From CAVUNY01 sp963843535 (GTDB lineage: Bacteria > Chloroflexota > Anaerolineae > Anaerolineales > Anaerolineaceae): 64,000 nt of DNA. The translations under genes were made by a program, and so were the position numbers. Of the stretch, positions 62,541 through 64,000 are shown piece by piece (the first letter of the stretch is position 1; each line of letters starts with the position of its first letter). A model generated the notes under the pieces. The model did not search any database. It was not told the origin of the DNA and worked only from the letters and a program-made list of their open reading frames with translations. Where the stretch lies: the NCBI GenBank assembly GCA_963843535.1, contig CAWJKU010000003.1, positions 124,001 through 188,000 of the forward strand, read 5' to 3'.

Positions 62541-62894
62541 CTACCATTCCAGGGCGCCTTTCCGCCAGGCAAATATTACGCCGCTCAGTAAAATGATCAC
62601 GAACAGGACCATCTCTAAAACAGCCCAGATCGTTTGCAGATGATATGCCACTGCCCAGGGGTAAAGAAAAATCGTCTCAACATCGAATACCAGGAAAATG
62701 AGCGCATACACATAGTACTGCGCTTTAAATTGAACCCATGTTTCGCCCACAGTCTCTATGCCGCATTCATAAATCGAGTTTTTTATTGGAGCCGGCTTCT
62801 TCGGGCCAAGTAAGCCGGCAATCACAATGGCTATACCTGGTATGAAGAGAGAAACAAGCATAAAGATGCCGATGTAGAGCAAATCGTTCTGCAT
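62541..62894 (-). CDS. nuoA: NADH-quinone oxidoreductase subunit A
   Basis: 117 residues with three helices. KKPAPIKNSIYECGIETVGE with the conserved Cys-Gly, and YALIFLVFDVETIFLYPWAV (Asp-Val-Glu motif), identify NuoA/ND3. AAGGAGAGACT precedes the ATG. It is the first gene of the membrane-arm operon nuoA-H-J-K-L-M-M-N and is followed by nuoH with a 15-base gap, so nuoB, C, D, E, F, G and I are elsewhere. Confidence 0.97.
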   Translation of the reverse strand: MQNDLLYIGIFMLVSLFIPGIAIVIAGLLGPKKPAPIKNSIYECGIETVGETWVQFKAQYYVYALIFLVFDVETIFLYPWAVAYHLQTIWAVLEMVLFVIILLSGVIFAWRKGALEW

Positions 62895-62953
62895 AGTCTC
62901 TCCTTTAAGAGTGGAGTTGAGAGTAAATTAGATGAAAATAATATGAGAGTGTT

Positions 62954-62962
62954 ATTGTATCA
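62954..62962 (-). promoter_or_regulatory. Extended -10 promoter of the nuo operon
   Basis: On the minus strand TGATACAAT (62962-62954) is an extended -10. No clear -35 is seen at 17 bases. The leader to the nuoA ATG would be about 53 bases and carries AAGGAG. Confidence 0.55.
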
Positions 62963-62986
62963 TAAGTCACAAGCCATGCCTCACAA

Positions 62987-63605
62987 CTAACGCATGATTT
63001 TTATCCGCTTATTCGTATGGACGGACCTTACCTTTCGCAGCTGGAGCAGGAGAACAACCAGCCCAATTCCAACGATCCCTCCACCGATCCACCGCGCCTG
63101 GTCTAAAGGCAGGCCGATTACGCGGGTCAGCCCTAATTCCAGGGGATGAGCGAGCAGTACAGTGCGCGTCTCCCCTCCGCCAGGATCGGGTACGACCAAC
63201 GTCAGCCACAGCCTCCCCGTAAGAGGGTCCTCTTTCCCTGCTGTGACCAGCCAGCGAAAACTGATCGTTTGACCTGGCTGGTAAGGTACCTGGGTTACAG
63301 GCGCTGGAAATGTCTCAGCTCCAGGAAAATCCAGTCGGCCTTCAAGGATCGTGCCAGGTAAAAAATTTTTATTCGCGTTTTGCACCGGCAGCAGGGTCAT
63401 CCCGAACAAGACAGGCTCGCCTGCTGGAAGATCTCTGGGCAATCTCAATTGAACTGCTTGCTCTGCAATTCCGTTTGAAATAGATTGAGTCTGGTTATTA
63501 TTAAATTGGAGTGTCGTATCCGAATAATTCGGTGGGTAAGAGAGTCATTATAATAACAATTAAACCAGCTAACATTCCTGTCCCGCCGAGAATGGTTCGG
63601 ACCAT
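62987..63605 (-). pseudogene. Membrane-anchored protein of unknown function, frame interrupted once
   Basis: The ATG at 63605 gives MVRTILGGTGMLAGLIVIIM, one hydrophobic anchor, but the frame closes after LFGYDTPI. Near 63540-63531 (C3 run on the minus strand) a +1 change joins it to PPNYSDTTLQFNNNQTQSIS, which runs to LRLPRDLPAGEPVLFGMTLL, a beta-rich domain of about 120 residues (PGTILEGRLDFPG, RLWLTLVVPD), and a second membrane helix (IGGGIVGIGLVVLLLQL) with a basic tail. The rebuilt protein is about 205 residues with both ends in the membrane. I do not recognise the family. It is leaderless-like, with TATAAT seven bases before the ATG. Confidence 0.65.
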
Positions 63606-63612
63606 TCGGAAA

Positions 63613-63621
63613 ATTATATCA
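63613..63621 (-). promoter_or_regulatory. Extended -10 promoter, leaderless
   Basis: On the minus strand TGATATAAT (63621-63613); the ATG at 63605 starts seven bases after the element. The start therefore coincides with the expected transcription start, supporting translation from 63605. Confidence 0.65.
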
Positions 63622-63639
63622 CTCCTGCCGAAAATCAAA

Positions 63640-63669
63640 CCAGGGCATCGCAAAAATGCAATGCCCTGG
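63640..63669 (-). terminator. Intrinsic terminator downstream of the right-end gene
   Basis: On the minus strand CCAGGGCAT and ATGCCCTGG pair (9 bp), with an inner GCA/TGC pairing, followed by TTTGATTTTC. It ends transcription from the gene at 63688-64000. Confidence 0.75.
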
Positions 63670-63687
63670 CCATTTAAATTGATGAGC

Positions 63688-64000
63688 TTATTTAGAACGC
63701 GGACCGTCTATCCAGATTTCAACCTGGTCGCCGTCCTCATCATCCACGAAAATATGCATTGGCCCGTCGCTGGCCACGGCTTGGTCTAGCTCATCCAGAA
63801 CGCCTTGCATATCTTTTCCACGAATCGGCCCCGCAAAATGACCAAAGCGGCGAATTCCCCAGCTGACAAGGCCGACCGGCAGTGGGAAACTGATGGTAAT
63901 TTCGCGCGGACCGGGCTTGTTCTTTTGGTTTACATGCAGGTGGAACCAGCGTGCTATGCGTACCTCCCAGCCTAACCACATCATCAACACGCCAATGATA
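63688..64000 (-). CDS. C-terminal part of a protein of unknown function (5' end beyond the window)
   Basis: The frame is open to the right edge, so at least 104 residues are visible and the true start may lie outside. The visible part begins with a hydrophobic segment (IIGVLMMWLGWEV), then RIARWFHLHVNQKNKPGPRE, FPLPVGLVSWGIRRFGHFAG and an acidic end MHIFVDDEDGDQVEIWIDGP. The acidic end and the PLxLVSWG stretch resemble the C-terminal domain of YvlB-like/SHOCT-like proteins of Gram-positive and Chloroflexota bacteria. The function is unknown. A terminator follows the stop. Confidence 0.6.
   Translation of the reverse strand, partial: IIGVLMMWLGWEVRIARWFHLHVNQKNKPGPREITISFPLPVGLVSWGIRRFGHFAGPIRGKDMQGVLDELDQAVASDGPMHIFVDDEDGDQVEIWIDGPRSK

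Noticed and set aside
1..64000. CRISPR array, tRNA, rRNA or integrase
   Set aside because: No regularly spaced direct repeats, no clover-leaf candidates in the short gaps, no rRNA-like or integrase sequence found by eye; a covariance-model scan was not possible.

Overview
The window looks like a chromosomal segment of an Anaerolineae-type member of the Chloroflexota, probably from a draft or metagenome assembly. This is inferred from family content: a lipoprotein sugar dehydrogenase with a Thr/Pro/Ala-rich linker, a DUF4388 protein paired with a Cvn-type GTPase, a V4R protein, a degenerate-GGDEF response regulator, a b-delta ATP synthase fusion and two NuoM paralogues. No rRNA, tRNA, CRISPR array, integrase or transposase gene was found.

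Layout. 1-5.4 kb (minus): a signalling operon of DUF4388 protein, small GTPase, alpha/beta hydrolase, V4R sensor-like protein, left-handed beta-helix protein, response regulator and the start of a membrane sensor, behind a TTGACG-17-TATAAT promoter. 5.4-8.3 kb (plus): a helicase-associated-domain protein and an alpha-oxoamine synthase (Kbl-like). 8.4-11.4 kb (minus): a small Cys protein, a sugar dehydrogenase lipoprotein and peptidase T with an intrinsic terminator.

11.4-42.8 kb (minus): a surface-glycan locus of about 31 kb. In transcription order it starts with a winged-helix regulator behind a consensus promoter, then GDP-fucose synthase-like, Wzm/Wzt ABC exporter, KpsC-like transferase, methyltransferase, PseB-like dehydratase, RmlD-like reductase, a NeuB-type synthase, GT4, AAC(3)-like acyltransferase, DUF4910 aminopeptidase-like protein and SpsF-like cytidylyltransferase. 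It continues with further glycosyltransferases, a second NeuB, two more acylneuraminate-type cytidylyltransferases (one fused to a KdsC-like phosphatase), oxidoreductases and membrane proteins. Together these suggest synthesis and ABC-dependent export of a glycan containing one or two nonulosonate-like acids. Nine genes of this locus are interrupted by twelve single-frame slips with no nonsense substitutions noticed, most simply explained as indel errors in an unpolished, strain-variable region, though true decay is not excluded.

42.9-49.7 kb (plus, with one minus gene): MazG-like pyrophosphohydrolase, prolyl-tRNA synthetase, a HEAT-like protein, rpsO, a secreted protein on the other strand, and pnp. 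Two 118-bp copies of a double-hairpin, MITE-like repeat follow proS and pnp.

49.7-62.9 kb (minus): murE, F0 ATP synthase genes (b-delta fusion, c, a, AtpI/Z) and a complex I membrane-arm operon nuoA-H-J-K-L-M-M-N. The peripheral-arm genes (nuoB-G, nuoI) and the F1 genes are not in the window. The second NuoM lacks the TM7 lysine. The right end holds a membrane-anchored protein with one frameshift and the C-terminal part of a gene running off the window.
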